A stretch of 64,000 bases of DNA from Bacteroides muris (ex Afrizal et al. 2022) (GCF_004793475.1 NZ_SRYZ01000002.1:1-64000), one strand, 5' to 3'; numbered from the stretch's first letter, positions 1-10,143 are shown. A program made the numbers and translations. The notes: generated from the letters alone by a model not told the origin.

Positions 1-37
1 TGGCATAGTGGCAGAAGCCGCTTAGCCGATATGGTGA

Positions 38-865
38 ATTTTTAACGGACTATTATATAAGGTAAGATATAAGTTGGATGGCTATTCCGAACAATGGGTG
101 CCCAGTGGACGCAGTTTGCAGAAAATGTATGCCCGTCTTCCTTATGGAAATTATATTTTCCAAGCTGAGATATATAATACTGATAGGGTTTTGGCATCGG
201 TAGAGCTTCCTTTTGAGATATTATCTCCGTGGTACTTGTCTTATTGGGCTGTGGGAAGTTATATCTTGGCAGGATTGTGTCTGTTGGCTTTGTTGCAATA
301 TCTGGTCTACCGTTTCGTGAAGAAGAAGAAAGACCGTGTGATTGAACGGCAGCGCGTAGCCCATCAGGCAGAACTCGAGCGGCAAGAGAAGAAGATTGTT
401 GAGTTGGAAAAGGAGCAGCTTGAGGCCGATTTGCGTTTTAAAAGCAAGGAGTTGTCCAGTGTGGTAATGACAAATATCGCCCATCAGGAATTTCTGAATT
501 CCTTGAAAGAAGAGATACAGCGGCAAAAGTTGTCGGGGCAGTATGGCCGTAAGAACTTGGATAAGCTGCTCACTTTAGTTAATAGCAATATAGTGTCCGA
601 TGAAGAGAATTGGACTATGTTTCAGGCTAATTTTGACCGTATACACGAAAACTTCTTCCGTAATCTGAAACTTCAATATACAGATTTGACTTCAGGAGAT
701 TTGCGCTTTTGTGCATTGCTTCGCTTGAATATGCCGACAAAGGAGATAGCGAAGTTGCTCAACATTTCCACGCGTGGGGTTGATGCTGCAAGATACCGGT
801 TGCGCAAGAAATTCAATCTGCTTCCGGAAGAAAGTCTGACAGATTTTCTTATAAATTTTAAATAA
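38..865 (+). pseudogene. PUL regulator, C-terminal part (Y_Y_Y, TM, coiled coil, HTH); frame broken upstream
   Basis: This is the C-terminal third of a one-component sensor/regulator of the kind that controls Bacteroides PULs. The readable frame begins with the end of a Y_Y_Y domain (VRYKLDGYSEQW), followed by a membrane segment (about nt 230-310), a charged coiled coil (about nt 320-450) and a LuxR-type HTH near the end (KEIAKLLNISTRGVDAARYR). In a full-length member, propeller repeats would lie upstream. Here the frame is closed by TGA at 35-37 and TAG at 23-25. A neighbouring frame carries FLTDYYIR just before the Y_Y_Y text, which suggests a frameshift near 60. No convincing start codon exists; the first possible one is TTG at 74. 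The gene is therefore probably a pseudogene, although the rest lies outside the window. It precedes the PUL it would be expected to regulate. Confidence 0.7.
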
Positions 866-891
866 CTGTTTTACAGCGAAATATTAATGGG

Positions 892-928
892 GGAAGTACT
901 AATATTGTACTTCCTATTTTGTTTTTTA
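892..928 (+). terminator. Intrinsic terminator after the regulator
   Basis: GGAAGTAC (892-899) and GTACTTCC (907-914) form a perfect 8-bp stem with a 7-nt loop. A T-rich run, tattttgtttttt, follows directly. The hairpin separates the regulator from the enzyme operon that starts with GH3. Confidence 0.75.
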
Positions 929-1023
929 GTGATGGATGTACTTTTATTGTAGTGCGGGATGTGGAGGTTGTCGCATGCTTTCCTTTTATTTGCAGCAAGA
1001 TAATATTTCTATAAATTAAAAGC

Positions 1024-3324
1024 ATGAAAGACATGAAGCATTTATTTTTCAAGTTACAATCATTCTTAGTCTTGTTGGTGTTTACTGCCGTTAGTGCGTA
1101 TGCACAGAAATCCTCGGTCGATATGAATCGTTTCATCGACGATTTGATGAAGAAGATGACCCTGGAAGAGAAAATAGGTCAGTTGAATCTGCCGGTTACC
1201 GGTGAGATTACGACCGGTCAGGCTAAAAGTAGTAATGTGGCCAAACGTATTCGTGCCGGTGAAGTGGGCGGGCTTTTCAATCTGAAAGGTGTGGAACGTA
1301 TCCGTGATGTACAGAAGCAGGCGGTTGAAGAAAGTCGTTTGGGTATTCCTCTCTTATTCGGTATGGATGTTATTCATGGATATGAAACGGTGTTTCCCAT
1401 TCCTTTGGGATTGTCGTGTACATGGGATATGAAGGCGGTTGAAGAATCGGCACGTATTGCAGCCATTGAGTCCAGTGCCGACGGTATTTGCTGGACATTC
1501 AGTCCGATGGTGGATATTTGCCGTGATGCCCGTTGGGGGCGTGTGTCCGAGGGCAACGGTGAAGACCCATTTCTGGGAGCAGCCATTGCGCAGGCCATGG
1601 TACGTGGTTATCAGGGAAAGGACATGAGCCGCGAGGATGAAATCATGGCTTGTGTAAAGCATTTTGCCTTGTATGGTGCCGGTGAGGCGGGACGTGATTA
1701 TAATACAGTAGATATGAGTCATCAGCGCATGTTCAATGAATACATGTTGCCCTATCAAGCGGCGGTTGATGCCGGTGTGGGCAGTGCGATGGCCTCTTTC
1801 AATGAGGTCGATGGCATTCCCGCTACCGGAAACAAGTGGTTGATGACGGATGTACTGCGTAAGCAGTGGGGGTTTGACGGTTTTGTAGTGACAGATTATA
1901 CCGGAATTACAGAAATGACCGACCATGGCATGGGCGATATGCGGACTGTTGCCGCGTTGGCGCTGAATGCTGGTGTCGATATGGATATGGTGAGCGATGC
2001 ATTTGTAGGTACGCTCAAAAAGTCATTGACAGAAGGAAAAGTGACAGAAGAAGCAATTAATGCGGCTTGTCGCCGTGTTTTGGAAGCTAAGTACAAGTTG
2101 GGCTTGTTCGATAATCCTTATAAATACTGTGATGTGAAGCGTGCTAAGAAGCAAATCTTTACCAAAGAGCATCGTGCCGTTGCGCGTAAGATTGCTTCGG
2201 AGAGTTTGGTGTTGCTGAAGAACGAGGGTAATGTGCTTCCGCTGACCAAAAAAGGCACTATTGCTGTGGTAGGTCCGTTGGCAGACAGCCGCAGTAATAT
2301 GCCGGGTACTTGGAGTGTGGCTGCCGTATTGAAGAATGCAACTTCTTTGGCTGAAGGTTTGAAGGCGGTAGCAGGTGGTAAAGCCGAAATACTGACTGCG
2401 AAAGGCTGTAATTTGATGAGTGATGCCGAATATGAGAAACGTGCCACTATGTTCGGACGTTCTTTACACCGTGACAATCGTTCGGACAAGGAGTTGCTGG
2501 ACGAGGCTCTTGCCGTGGCTGCCAAATCGGATGTTATTGTGGCTGCGCTCGGTGAGTCTTCGGAAATGAGTGGAGAGAGCAGTTGCCGCACGAATCTTGA
2601 AATGACGGACACCCAACGCATGCTGTTACAGGAATTATTGAAAACGGGAAAACCTGTGGTACTGGTGCTGTTTACCGGTCGTCCGCTGGTACTGAACTGG
2701 GAGCAGGCAAACGTGCCGGCCATTCTGAATGTATGGTTTGCGGGCAGTGAGGCAGGTTTTGCCATCGGTGATGTACTGTTTGGTGATGTGAATCCGAGTG
2801 GGAAGCTGACTACGACTTTCCCGAAGAGCGTGGGACAGATTCCTTTGTTCTATAACCACAAGAATACGGGCCGCCCTCTTGCCGACGGTGCATGGTTCCA
2901 GAAATTCCGCAGCAACTATATAGACATAGACAATGAACCGCTTTATCCCTTCGGTTTCGGCTTGAGCTATACCACATTCTCTTATAGCGACGTGGCTTTG
3001 GACAAGACTAGCATGACGGATAAGGGTGAACTGACTGCTACCGTGACTGTGACCAATACCGGCAAGAGAGACGGTGCAGAAGTGGTTCAACTTTATATTC
3101 GTGACCTTGTGGGAAGTGTAACCCGTCCGGTGAAAGAGTTGAAAGGCTTTGAGAAGATTTTCCTGAAAGCCGGAGAATCTAAAAAAGTATCTTTCAAGAT
3201 TACCCCCGAATTGCTGAAGTTCTACAACTACAATCTTGATTTTGTATGCGAGCCGGGTGGCTTTGAGGTGATGATTGGCAGAAGTAGCCGGGACATAAAG
3301 AAAGCAGCGTTCAAGTTACTCTAA
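1024..3324 (+). CDS. Glycoside hydrolase family 3 (beta-glucosidase-like), secreted
   Basis: The 766-residue protein has a signal peptide ending near AYAQ, so it is probably periplasmic. It has the full GH3 layout: an N-terminal TIM barrel, an alpha/beta sandwich and a C-terminal Fn3-like domain (EVVQLYIRDLVGSVTRPVKE). The catalytic nucleophile is expected at Asp291 in GFVVTDYTG. Family members remove beta-linked glucose, xylose or related residues from oligosaccharide ends. It is the first enzyme gene of the PUL and is followed 143 bp later by GH2. A second GH3 lies at 17182 with similar sequence around the nucleophile and the same Fn3 motif. The exact specificity cannot be read here. ATG 1024 is used; ATG 1033 is an alternative. 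Confidence 0.93.
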   Translation: MKDMKHLFFKLQSFLVLLVFTAVSAYAQKSSVDMNRFIDDLMKKMTLEEKIGQLNLPVTGEITTGQAKSSNVAKRIRAGEVGGLFNLKGVERIRDVQKQAVEESRLGIPLLFGMDVIHGYETVFPIPLGLSCTWDMKAVEESARIAAIESSADGICWTFSPMVDICRDARWGRVSEGNGEDPFLGAAIAQAMVRGYQGKDMSREDEIMACVKHFALYGAGEAGRDYNTVDMSHQRMFNEYMLPYQAAVDAGVGSAMASFNEVDGIPATGNKWLMTDVLRKQWGFDGFVVTDYTGITEMTDHGMGDMRTVAALALNAGVDMDMVSDAFVGTLKKSLTEGKVTEEAINAACRRVLEAKYKLGLFDNPYKYCDVKRAKKQIFTKEHRAVARKIASESLVLLKNEGNVLPLTKKGTIAVVGPLADSRSNMPGTWSVAAVLKNATSLAEGLKAVAGGKAEILTAKGCNLMSDAEYEKRATMFGRSLHRDNRSDKELLDEALAVAAKSDVIVAALGESSEMSGESSCRTNLEMTDTQRMLLQELLKTGKPVVLVLFTGRPLVLNWEQANVPAILNVWFAGSEAGFAIGDVLFGDVNPSGKLTTTFPKSVGQIPLFYNHKNTGRPLADGAWFQKFRSNYIDIDNEPLYPFGFGLSYTTFSYSDVALDKTSMTDKGELTATVTVTNTGKRDGAEVVQLYIRDLVGSVTRPVKELKGFEKIFLKAGESKKVSFKITPELLKFYNYNLDFVCEPGGFEVMIGRSSRDIKKAAFKLL

Positions 3325-3340
3325 CTGATTCCCGAGGCGG

Positions 3341-3393
3341 CAATATGCAGCATTCGATCCACTGCGTTGAGATGGCATTGTTGCTGCATATTG
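3341..3393. repeat. 12-bp inverted repeat in the GH3-GH2 gap
   Basis: CAATATGCAGCA (3341-3352) is complementary to TGCTGCATATTG (3382-3393), with a 29-nt loop. No T-tract follows, so an mRNA-stability or attenuating hairpin is more likely than a strong terminator. Confidence 0.4.
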
Positions 3394-3476
3394 TCTGCAT
3401 TTTCACTACAAACTATATGCAGTATTCTTGCAGTATTTGCCTGACTTGTGTGAGATAATATAATCTATTGAAAAAC

Positions 3477-6128
3477 ATGAAGAAAATATTTTTATTAATA
3501 TTGTGTCTGTCCACCATGTATCTGGTTGTCAATGCCGGGCGGGTGGTTCAGAGTTTTAATGACGGCTGGTATTATGCCGCATGTGATGACAATCGGTTGC
3601 AGGAAGTGCAACGCCATGAAGAAGGTTGGCAGCGGGTACATCTGCCGCATACCTGGAATGCGGATGCCTATTCTACCCGTAACTACCGCAGGGCTTCTTC
3701 CTGGTATAAGAAAGAGTTCCGTACGGATGCCGCGCAGATGCGGGATAAACAGCTTTACCTGAAATTTGATGCTGTCAATTCTCTGGCAGATGTGTACCTC
3801 AACGGCGAGCTGCTCACTACCCACAAAGGAGGTTACTCTGCCTTTACCGTAGACATTACGGATAAAGTAAGGACTGATGCCCCGAATCTGCTGATGGTGC
3901 ACGTCAATAATCAGAACGACCGGATACCTCCTTTGTCCGGCGACTTCACCATCTTTGGCGGCATCTACCGCAATGTGTGGCTCATCAGTGCTGCAAAGCA
4001 GCACATCAGCCTTACCGACTATGCCTCTACGGGCATTTATGTCGATTTGCCTTCCGTGAGTGAGGATAGGGCGGAAATCAGTGTGCGTGGGACTTTGGTG
4101 AACCGTGATGTGCGGCGTGCGGTGTTGAAGTTGGACGTCGAGGTGCTGGATACCGATGGGAAGACCGTAGCCCAATCTTTGCGCAGCGTCCGGATAGATG
4201 CCGACGGGGCGTTCGCCTTCGAGGAACGGTTACAGTTGGAAAGGCCACAGTTGTGGTCGCCCGATTCCCCTTATCTGTACAGCGTGAAAGTTTCTTTGAA
4301 AGATGTGCGTGGCAAGGTGTTGAAAGATGAGACACGTGTCTCTTTGGGGGTCCGCTGGTTCAGCGTGGATGCGCAGGAAGGCTTCAAGTTGAATGGGGAA
4401 CCCCTGAAACTTATGGGAGCTTGCCGTCATCAGGACCAGATGCCGATGGGCATAGCGCTTTCGGATGAGATGCACCGCAGGGATATGCAGTTGCTGAAAG
4501 ACATGGGTGTGAACTTTGTCCGTCTGGCACATTACCCACAGGACGATGCTGTGTTGCGTGCTTGCGACGAACTCGGCATGCTGGTATGGGAGGAGATTCC
4601 GGTAGTAGATTTGATAGCTTTGGGTGACGAGTTCCGCGCGAATGCCACAAGCGCCTTGCGCGAAATGATTCGCCAGCATTACAACCATCCGTCCGTCATT
4701 ATGTGGGGGTATATGAACGAGGCTGTTATCCAGCTGCAGTATCGGGTGAAGAAACAATGGCTCAACGGTTTCTACGAGAATACCTTGGCGCTTGCCCGGC
4801 ATCTGGAGGAAACTCTGAAGAGGGAAGACCCCTACCGTCTGAGTACGATGGCCTACCACGGCAATCAGATTTACAATAAAATCGGTCTCAGCAATATCAC
4901 CGACATTTCCGGTTGGAACCTTTATCAGGGCTGGTATGAGAACGACTTCAAGTCTTTCGACCGCTTTGTGGACGAAGAGCATCGTAAATACCCGCACCGT
5001 CCGTTAATAATCAGTGAGTTCGGTGCCGGTTCCGACCCGCGCTTGCAGTCGCTCGATCCGCAGATATTCGATTTCTCCATGCAATGGCAGCAGTTGTACC
5101 TCGAATACTATCTGCCCGCTATCATGAAGCGACCGTTCATAGTGGGCGCCACGGAGTGGAACTTCATTGATTTCAGTTCTGCCAGTCGCCGGGAGGCTAC
5201 GTTGCATATCAATAATAAAGGCTTGATGTACAATGATCGCCGTCCTAAAGATGTGTTCTATTATTTCCAGGCATTCCTGCGCAAGGATATTCCGGTGCTG
5301 CACATTGCTGTGGATGACTGGAAGCATCGGACTGTGGTTTCGGACGGTGAAGCGGTGGAACATCCGGTGAAAGTGTATTCCAATCTGGATAAGGTGGAGT
5401 TGTCTGTCAACGGCACGAAGCTCTCCGTGCAAGGCATCGAGAATTGCCATGCAGTGTGGCAAGTGCCTCTCGTTGTGGGGCGAAACACGCTTGTGGCTTC
5501 AGGTATCTGCCATGGGAAGAAGGTGGAGCAGGTTTCGGACATTTTTGTGAAGATGCAGCCTCGCCATATCGCGGCAGTCGGCTCCGGACAGCTGGAACTT
5601 GCAGTGAACGTGGGCAGCAACTGTTTCTTTACGGATGACAAGAGTGGTCTTTGCTGGCTTCCCGACCAAGCTTATACTCCTGGAAGTTGGGGCTACATAG
5701 GTGGAGAGATTTTCCACCGTTCTCCGGGACGTATCGGAACCACTGCCGAAGTGAAAGACACCCGTAACGTTCCTTTGCTCCAGACCAAACGCAAGGGCAT
5801 CAAAGCCTATCGCTTCGACTTGCCCGACGGCGACTATGAAGTGGAACTTCTTTTTGCTGACCTGAACGCACGTTCCGAACGGGTGACTTACGATTTGGGA
5901 GCTGTCGCTACCCTAGACAATGCCGATTTCCGCGGCAGTGTCTTCAATGTTTCTGTCAACGGTCGGCCTTGGTTGAGCCATTTCTCTCTGGCGATAGAAG
6001 TAGGCGGGAACCGTTGCATATCCAAGAAATTGCGTATTGCCGTAACCGGTGGAAACCTTACAGTGGACTTTGAGGCGGTGAAGGGAATGACGTTCTTGAA
6101 TGGGATAAAGATATTCAGGATTCATTGA
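3477..6128 (+). CDS. Glycoside hydrolase family 2 with C-terminal malectin-like domain
   Basis: This 883-residue secreted enzyme has the GH2 order: sugar-binding jelly roll, immunoglobulin-like domain, then TIM barrel. The acid/base Glu415 lies in WGYMNEAV and the nucleophile Glu514 in IISEFGAGSD. The last 150 residues resemble malectin/CBM57 (DLPDGDYEVELLFADL, then SVNG and a VDFEAV strand), a carbohydrate-binding module. GH2 members act as beta-galactosidases, glucuronidases, mannosidases or related exo-enzymes, and the specificity here is open. ATG 3477 is preferred because it gives a normal signal peptide (MKKIFLLILCLSTMYLVVNA); the frame also has an upstream TTG at 3468. It sits in the PUL enzyme operon, 47 bp before a sulfatase. 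Confidence 0.93.
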   Translation: MKKIFLLILCLSTMYLVVNAGRVVQSFNDGWYYAACDDNRLQEVQRHEEGWQRVHLPHTWNADAYSTRNYRRASSWYKKEFRTDAAQMRDKQLYLKFDAVNSLADVYLNGELLTTHKGGYSAFTVDITDKVRTDAPNLLMVHVNNQNDRIPPLSGDFTIFGGIYRNVWLISAAKQHISLTDYASTGIYVDLPSVSEDRAEISVRGTLVNRDVRRAVLKLDVEVLDTDGKTVAQSLRSVRIDADGAFAFEERLQLERPQLWSPDSPYLYSVKVSLKDVRGKVLKDETRVSLGVRWFSVDAQEGFKLNGEPLKLMGACRHQDQMPMGIALSDEMHRRDMQLLKDMGVNFVRLAHYPQDDAVLRACDELGMLVWEEIPVVDLIALGDEFRANATSALREMIRQHYNHPSVIMWGYMNEAVIQLQYRVKKQWLNGFYENTLALARHLEETLKREDPYRLSTMAYHGNQIYNKIGLSNITDISGWNLYQGWYENDFKSFDRFVDEEHRKYPHRPLIISEFGAGSDPRLQSLDPQIFDFSMQWQQLYLEYYLPAIMKRPFIVGATEWNFIDFSSASRREATLHINNKGLMYNDRRPKDVFYYFQAFLRKDIPVLHIAVDDWKHRTVVSDGEAVEHPVKVYSNLDKVELSVNGTKLSVQGIENCHAVWQVPLVVGRNTLVASGICHGKKVEQVSDIFVKMQPRHIAAVGSGQLELAVNVGSNCFFTDDKSGLCWLPDQAYTPGSWGYIGGEIFHRSPGRIGTTAEVKDTRNVPLLQTKRKGIKAYRFDLPDGDYEVELLFADLNARSERVTYDLGAVATLDNADFRGSVFNVSVNGRPWLSHFSLAIEVGGNRCISKKLRIAVTGGNLTVDFEAVKGMTFLNGIKIFRIH

Positions 6129-6175
6129 CCTTCTATTTGCAAGGATGTTGTATTAACCGATAAATTGAGTGAAAC

Positions 6176-7741
6176 ATGAAACACAAACTTCTCACCGGGT
6201 CTCTCTCCTTCACAGTAGGGATGGGATTCAGCGTTTTGCCTGCCGTCGCGCAGCAATCTCCGGCTTCCACTGAGGTCAAGCCCAATGTAATCATTATCAA
6301 CGTTGATGACTTGGGCTATGGCGACATTGGTTGTTACGGTGCCACCAAGGTCAAGACTCCCAATATAGACCGTCTGGCATCGCAGGGCCGTAGCTTTACG
6401 GACGCTCATTCATCCTCGGCTGTTTCTACGCCTTCACGTTATGGACTGATGACTGGTCAATATCCTTGCCGTGAGGATATTTGGGGGGCAATCTTCCTGA
6501 ATCAGACTCTGCAAATTGATACGGCACGCACCACAATTGCGGATGTGATGAAACGTTCCGGCTATTCCACTGCCATCGTGGGGAAGTGGCATCTTGGATT
6601 CCGTACGGACGAAAAGATGGACTGGAACAAGGAACTGGCTCCCGGACCACTTGAATTGGGATTCGATTATTACTTCGGTGTGCCTATTCTCAACAGTCAT
6701 CCACCTTTTGTTTATGTGGAGAACCATCATGTGGTGGGTTATGATTCCAACGACCCGTTTGTAAGAGGCAAGAGGGCAGAAACGGAGGAGTTCGATGAAA
6801 AATTCGGTATCAACTCTATTGGTGGAGCCACGGCTGCGCACCGTTTGTACAAAGACCGGGCTGTAGCCACTACTTTGAAAGACCGGGCCGTGCAGTGGAT
6901 AAAGGAACATAAGGATTCACCTTTCTTCTTGTATTATGCTACCACCAACATCCATCATCCTTTTACACCGGCCGAACGCTTTGTAGGTACCAGTGAGGCA
7001 GGACCTTACGGTGATTCAATCCATGAATTGGACTGGGTGGTAGGCGAGATTATGCGTACCCTCGATGAGGAAGGGCTGGCGGGAAATACTCTGCTCATCT
7101 TCACCAGTGACAACGGGGGAATGCTGAATCATGGAGGGCAGAGAGCTTGGAAGGCAGGACACCATATCAACGGCAAGCTTCTTGGTTTCAAGTTCGGAGC
7201 TTGGGAAGGCGGGCATCGCATTCCTATGATTGTCCGCTGGCCGGGCAGGATTCCTGCGGGCAGCGTATCCAACCAGTTGATGTCCAATGTTGACATGCTT
7301 GCCACTTTGGCTGCCCTCACAGGATATGAATTGCAGGAGCAGGACGGGCCGGACAGTTTCAACATGCTTCCTGCCCTTGTCGGAAATCCCGGGAAAATGA
7401 TTCGGGACCATATTATAATCTGTCCTTCCCAAAAGAGCCATCTTTCCATTCGCAAAGGGAAGTGGGTCTATATTCCGGCGCAAAACAGCGGCGGATTTAC
7501 CGGAAAGAATGTCGGTGACCATGACTTGGGCGGGGCATCCGCTTTCCAGCTCACCCATCGGGTGAACAGCGATATAGAAAATGCCCGGATAAAGCCGGAT
7601 GCACCCTCTGTGCAGCTTTACAATCTGGAGGAAGACCCATACCAGACCACAAATGTGTATGAACAGCATCCCAAAGTGGCACGCAGGCTGGCGCGGATAC
7701 TGGAGGAGAAGATAAGGAAGTCGGATGCCACAAGAAAGTGA
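6176..7741 (+). CDS. Sulfatase, S1 family, serine type
   Basis: The 521-residue secreted sulfatase begins its mature part with PNVIIINVDDLGYGDIGCYG, the usual metal-binding start of S1 arylsulfatases. The maturation motif is Ser84-Thr-Pro-Ser-Arg (VSTPSRYGLMTG), so it needs an anaerobic sulfatase-maturating enzyme to make formylglycine. No such enzyme is encoded in the window. Further metal and substrate elements are FTSDNGGM and GKWHLG. The signal peptide ends near AVAQQ. It would remove sulfate esters from the glycan before or between glycosidase steps. The S1 subfamily, and hence the sulfate position attacked, cannot be set from inspection. Confidence 0.93.
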   Translation: MKHKLLTGSLSFTVGMGFSVLPAVAQQSPASTEVKPNVIIINVDDLGYGDIGCYGATKVKTPNIDRLASQGRSFTDAHSSSAVSTPSRYGLMTGQYPCREDIWGAIFLNQTLQIDTARTTIADVMKRSGYSTAIVGKWHLGFRTDEKMDWNKELAPGPLELGFDYYFGVPILNSHPPFVYVENHHVVGYDSNDPFVRGKRAETEEFDEKFGINSIGGATAAHRLYKDRAVATTLKDRAVQWIKEHKDSPFFLYYATTNIHHPFTPAERFVGTSEAGPYGDSIHELDWVVGEIMRTLDEEGLAGNTLLIFTSDNGGMLNHGGQRAWKAGHHINGKLLGFKFGAWEGGHRIPMIVRWPGRIPAGSVSNQLMSNVDMLATLAALTGYELQEQDGPDSFNMLPALVGNPGKMIRDHIIICPSQKSHLSIRKGKWVYIPAQNSGGFTGKNVGDHDLGGASAFQLTHRVNSDIENARIKPDAPSVQLYNLEEDPYQTTNVYEQHPKVARRLARILEEKIRKSDATRK

Positions 7742-7776
7742 CAACCGATAGATTGATGAAAAACATAATTTGAAAA

Positions 7777-8973
7777 ATGAAGAATACCGTGATGAAAAAG
7801 TTTTTTGTAGGTTTATTCTCCCTTTTGATGGGAGTAGGCAGCGCTTTTGCGCAGACCAATATGTCTAGTGAAATGTATGACCTTGCCAAGATGAAGGAAG
7901 GCTTGCGCAACCGCCGTGTCAGCAGTTATGACCGTACGGGCAACAACCGTGACCACCTGAAGGCCATCAAGCCGGGCGAAACGGCTGTCTTGGCCGACAT
8001 CAAGGGGGCAGGCGTAATCAACCATATCTGGATAACGATGTCTCCGGGACCGCGCCAGCTTTCCCGTAACGACATCATCCTTCGGATGTACTGGGACGGC
8101 AGCGACGAACCTTCTGTCGTGTCCCCCATCGGTCCCTTTTTCGGCCAGGGATGGAACGAACAGTATAACTATGCTTCTTTTGCCCTTTCTTCCGGTCCCA
8201 ACGGTGGTACGGGTTTGTGCAGCTATTTCGCCATGCCTTTTGCCAAAGGTGCGCGCATTGAGATAGAGAATCAGACGGATGTCAACATCGGCGCCTTCTA
8301 CTACTACATAGACTATGTGGAGATGAAGGAACTGCCCAAGGACATGGGGCGTTTCCATGCGTGGTTCAACCGTGAGATTACCGAAGCGCTTCCCGAGGGG
8401 GAGACCGAGTGGGGTTCCGTGGGTAAGCAGACGGAGAATAAGGACGGAGCCGACAATTATGTGTTTGCCGATATCAAGGGAAAGGGCCATTTTGTGGGAT
8501 TGAACTATTATGTACAGTGCCCTACCCCCATGTGGTATGGTGAAGGCGATGACATGTGGTTCATCGACGGTGAAAAACAGTCTTCCTTGATAGGAACCGG
8601 TACGGAAGATTTGTTCAACACCGCCTGGTGCCCGAAAGAGCCCTACCAGCATATCTACTTCGGCTATCCACGTGTGAATAATGATGTCGGATTCTTGGGG
8701 CGTACACATGTCTATCGGTTCTTTATTCAAGATCCCGTCTTCTTTGAGAAAGGGCTGAAAGCCACCATTGAGCATGGGCACAACAATTGCCTGACCCTCG
8801 ACCTGGCCACCGTTGCCTACTGGTATCAGGACAAGGCGACGGCTGTTCCCACCATACCCGACAAGGCGGGCCGTAAGCTGAAGCCGATGGTAAACAATGT
8901 GATGATGCACAAATGGCGTCATGAGTGGAGAAAGAATAAAGGGAATAAGGCTGACCTTTGGGGAAATGAATAA
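7777..8973 (+). CDS. GH172 (DUF2961) enzyme, first copy
   Basis: The 398-residue secreted protein belongs to the DUF2961 family, now GH172. Characterised members cleave alpha-fructofuranose or D-arabinofuranose linkages. Family marks seen are GAGVINHIWITM, LRMYWDGSDEPSV, PIGPFFGQG and the GTGTEDLF motif with Glu277, a likely catalytic residue. The signal peptide ends near SAFAQ. It is followed 18 bp later by a second GH172 with the same motifs but clearly different sequence, so the pair probably handles two linkages or two positions. ATG 7777 is used; ATG 7792 (MKKFFVGLF) is an equally good start. Confidence 0.88.
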   Translation: MKNTVMKKFFVGLFSLLMGVGSAFAQTNMSSEMYDLAKMKEGLRNRRVSSYDRTGNNRDHLKAIKPGETAVLADIKGAGVINHIWITMSPGPRQLSRNDIILRMYWDGSDEPSVVSPIGPFFGQGWNEQYNYASFALSSGPNGGTGLCSYFAMPFAKGARIEIENQTDVNIGAFYYYIDYVEMKELPKDMGRFHAWFNREITEALPEGETEWGSVGKQTENKDGADNYVFADIKGKGHFVGLNYYVQCPTPMWYGEGDDMWFIDGEKQSSLIGTGTEDLFNTAWCPKEPYQHIYFGYPRVNNDVGFLGRTHVYRFFIQDPVFFEKGLKATIEHGHNNCLTLDLATVAYWYQDKATAVPTIPDKAGRKLKPMVNNVMMHKWRHEWRKNKGNKADLWGNE

Positions 8974-8991
8974 ATTGCTGGAGGATATGAA

Positions 8992-10143
8992 ATGAAGACA
9001 TTATTAGTTATATCTGTTTTATTAGCATTTACTCTTTTGGGGCATGCCCAAATATGGAAAGTGCCTGAAGGTCATGAAACGCGGTGGACAAGTTTTGAAA
9101 ATCCTACCGGTGCCAAGGGAACGGCAGCTCAAGTCAATAAAGGTGCAAAAGGAAGTGCTTTCGGCAGAATCATGGCGGGAGACAGCTGTGTTTTGTTGTC
9201 TCAGCAAGGACCCGGGATCATTAACCGTATTTGGCTGACAGTCAGCAAACGTAACCCTAAGATGCTTCGTGCGTTGCGTATCAAGTTTTATTGGGATAAT
9301 TCTGTTGTTCCGGCAGTGGATGTCCCATTGGGAGATTTTTTTGGGAATCCGCTGTCACGTACATCTCGTTTTGAGAACTGTTTCTTTTCTAATCCGGAGA
9401 AGCGTTCTTTTAACTGTTCTATTCCGATGCCTTACCGCACCGGTGCCAAAGTGGTGTTTGTGAATACCTCGGATGAGGACCTGACACACTTGTTTTATGA
9501 TATCAACTTTACTAAATTGCCGGAATGGGATTCGGAGATGAGCTATTTTCATGCTGTCTGGCGTGAAGACAAATCCACCAAGTTGGGAGTGGATTATACT
9601 GTTCTTCCCCAACTATCGGGCAAGGGGCGCTTTTTGGGGGTAAGCTTGGGTATCTTTGCCAATAAGGCGTATGAAACTACTTGGTGGGGAGAAGGTGAAA
9701 TCAAGTTCTACATTGACGGAGATAAGGAATTTCCCACATTGAGTGGTACGGGAGTTGAAGACTATATTGGTACGGCTTGGGGGCAGGGCGAGTATTCCCA
9801 CCGTTATCAAGGTTGTCCGATTGCAAATGCGGACAGTTGTTGGTGGAGTATGTATCGTTTCCACGTGCAGGACCCGATTTATTTTCATCATGATATAAGA
9901 GTTACATTGCAGCAGATTGGAGGTGCTCCATATCAAAAGGTACTCGAACTGTACAAGGCGAAGGTTCCTCTTGTACCGGTTACTATAGATAGAAGCGGTA
10001 AACTGAAATTCTATCGTTTATTAGATGAAGATTCAGACCTACATATCACGGATAAAGACTTTCCGCCAGGATTTGTTAATTTCTACCGCCAAGATCATGT
10101 AACTTCAACAGCATATTTCTATTTGGATAGGCCTGCAGTCTGA
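8992..10143 (+). CDS. GH172 (DUF2961) enzyme, second copy
   Basis: This is a 383-residue secreted GH172 paralogue. It carries GPGIINRIWLTV, IKFYWDNSVVPAVDVP, GDFFG and GTGVEDYIGTAWG with Glu256 at the conserved position. The signal peptide ends near LLGHAQ. It is the last gene before the SusC promoter, and its base composition is more AT-rich than that of the first copy. Activity on a furanosidic linkage is inferred from the family. The natural sugar is unknown. Confidence 0.88.
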   Translation: MKTLLVISVLLAFTLLGHAQIWKVPEGHETRWTSFENPTGAKGTAAQVNKGAKGSAFGRIMAGDSCVLLSQQGPGIINRIWLTVSKRNPKMLRALRIKFYWDNSVVPAVDVPLGDFFGNPLSRTSRFENCFFSNPEKRSFNCSIPMPYRTGAKVVFVNTSDEDLTHLFYDINFTKLPEWDSEMSYFHAVWREDKSTKLGVDYTVLPQLSGKGRFLGVSLGIFANKAYETTWWGEGEIKFYIDGDKEFPTLSGTGVEDYIGTAWGQGEYSHRYQGCPIANADSCWWSMYRFHVQDPIYFHHDIRVTLQQIGGAPYQKVLELYKAKVPLVPVTIDRSGKLKFYRLLDEDSDLHITDKDFPPGFVNFYRQDHVTSTAYFYLDRPAV

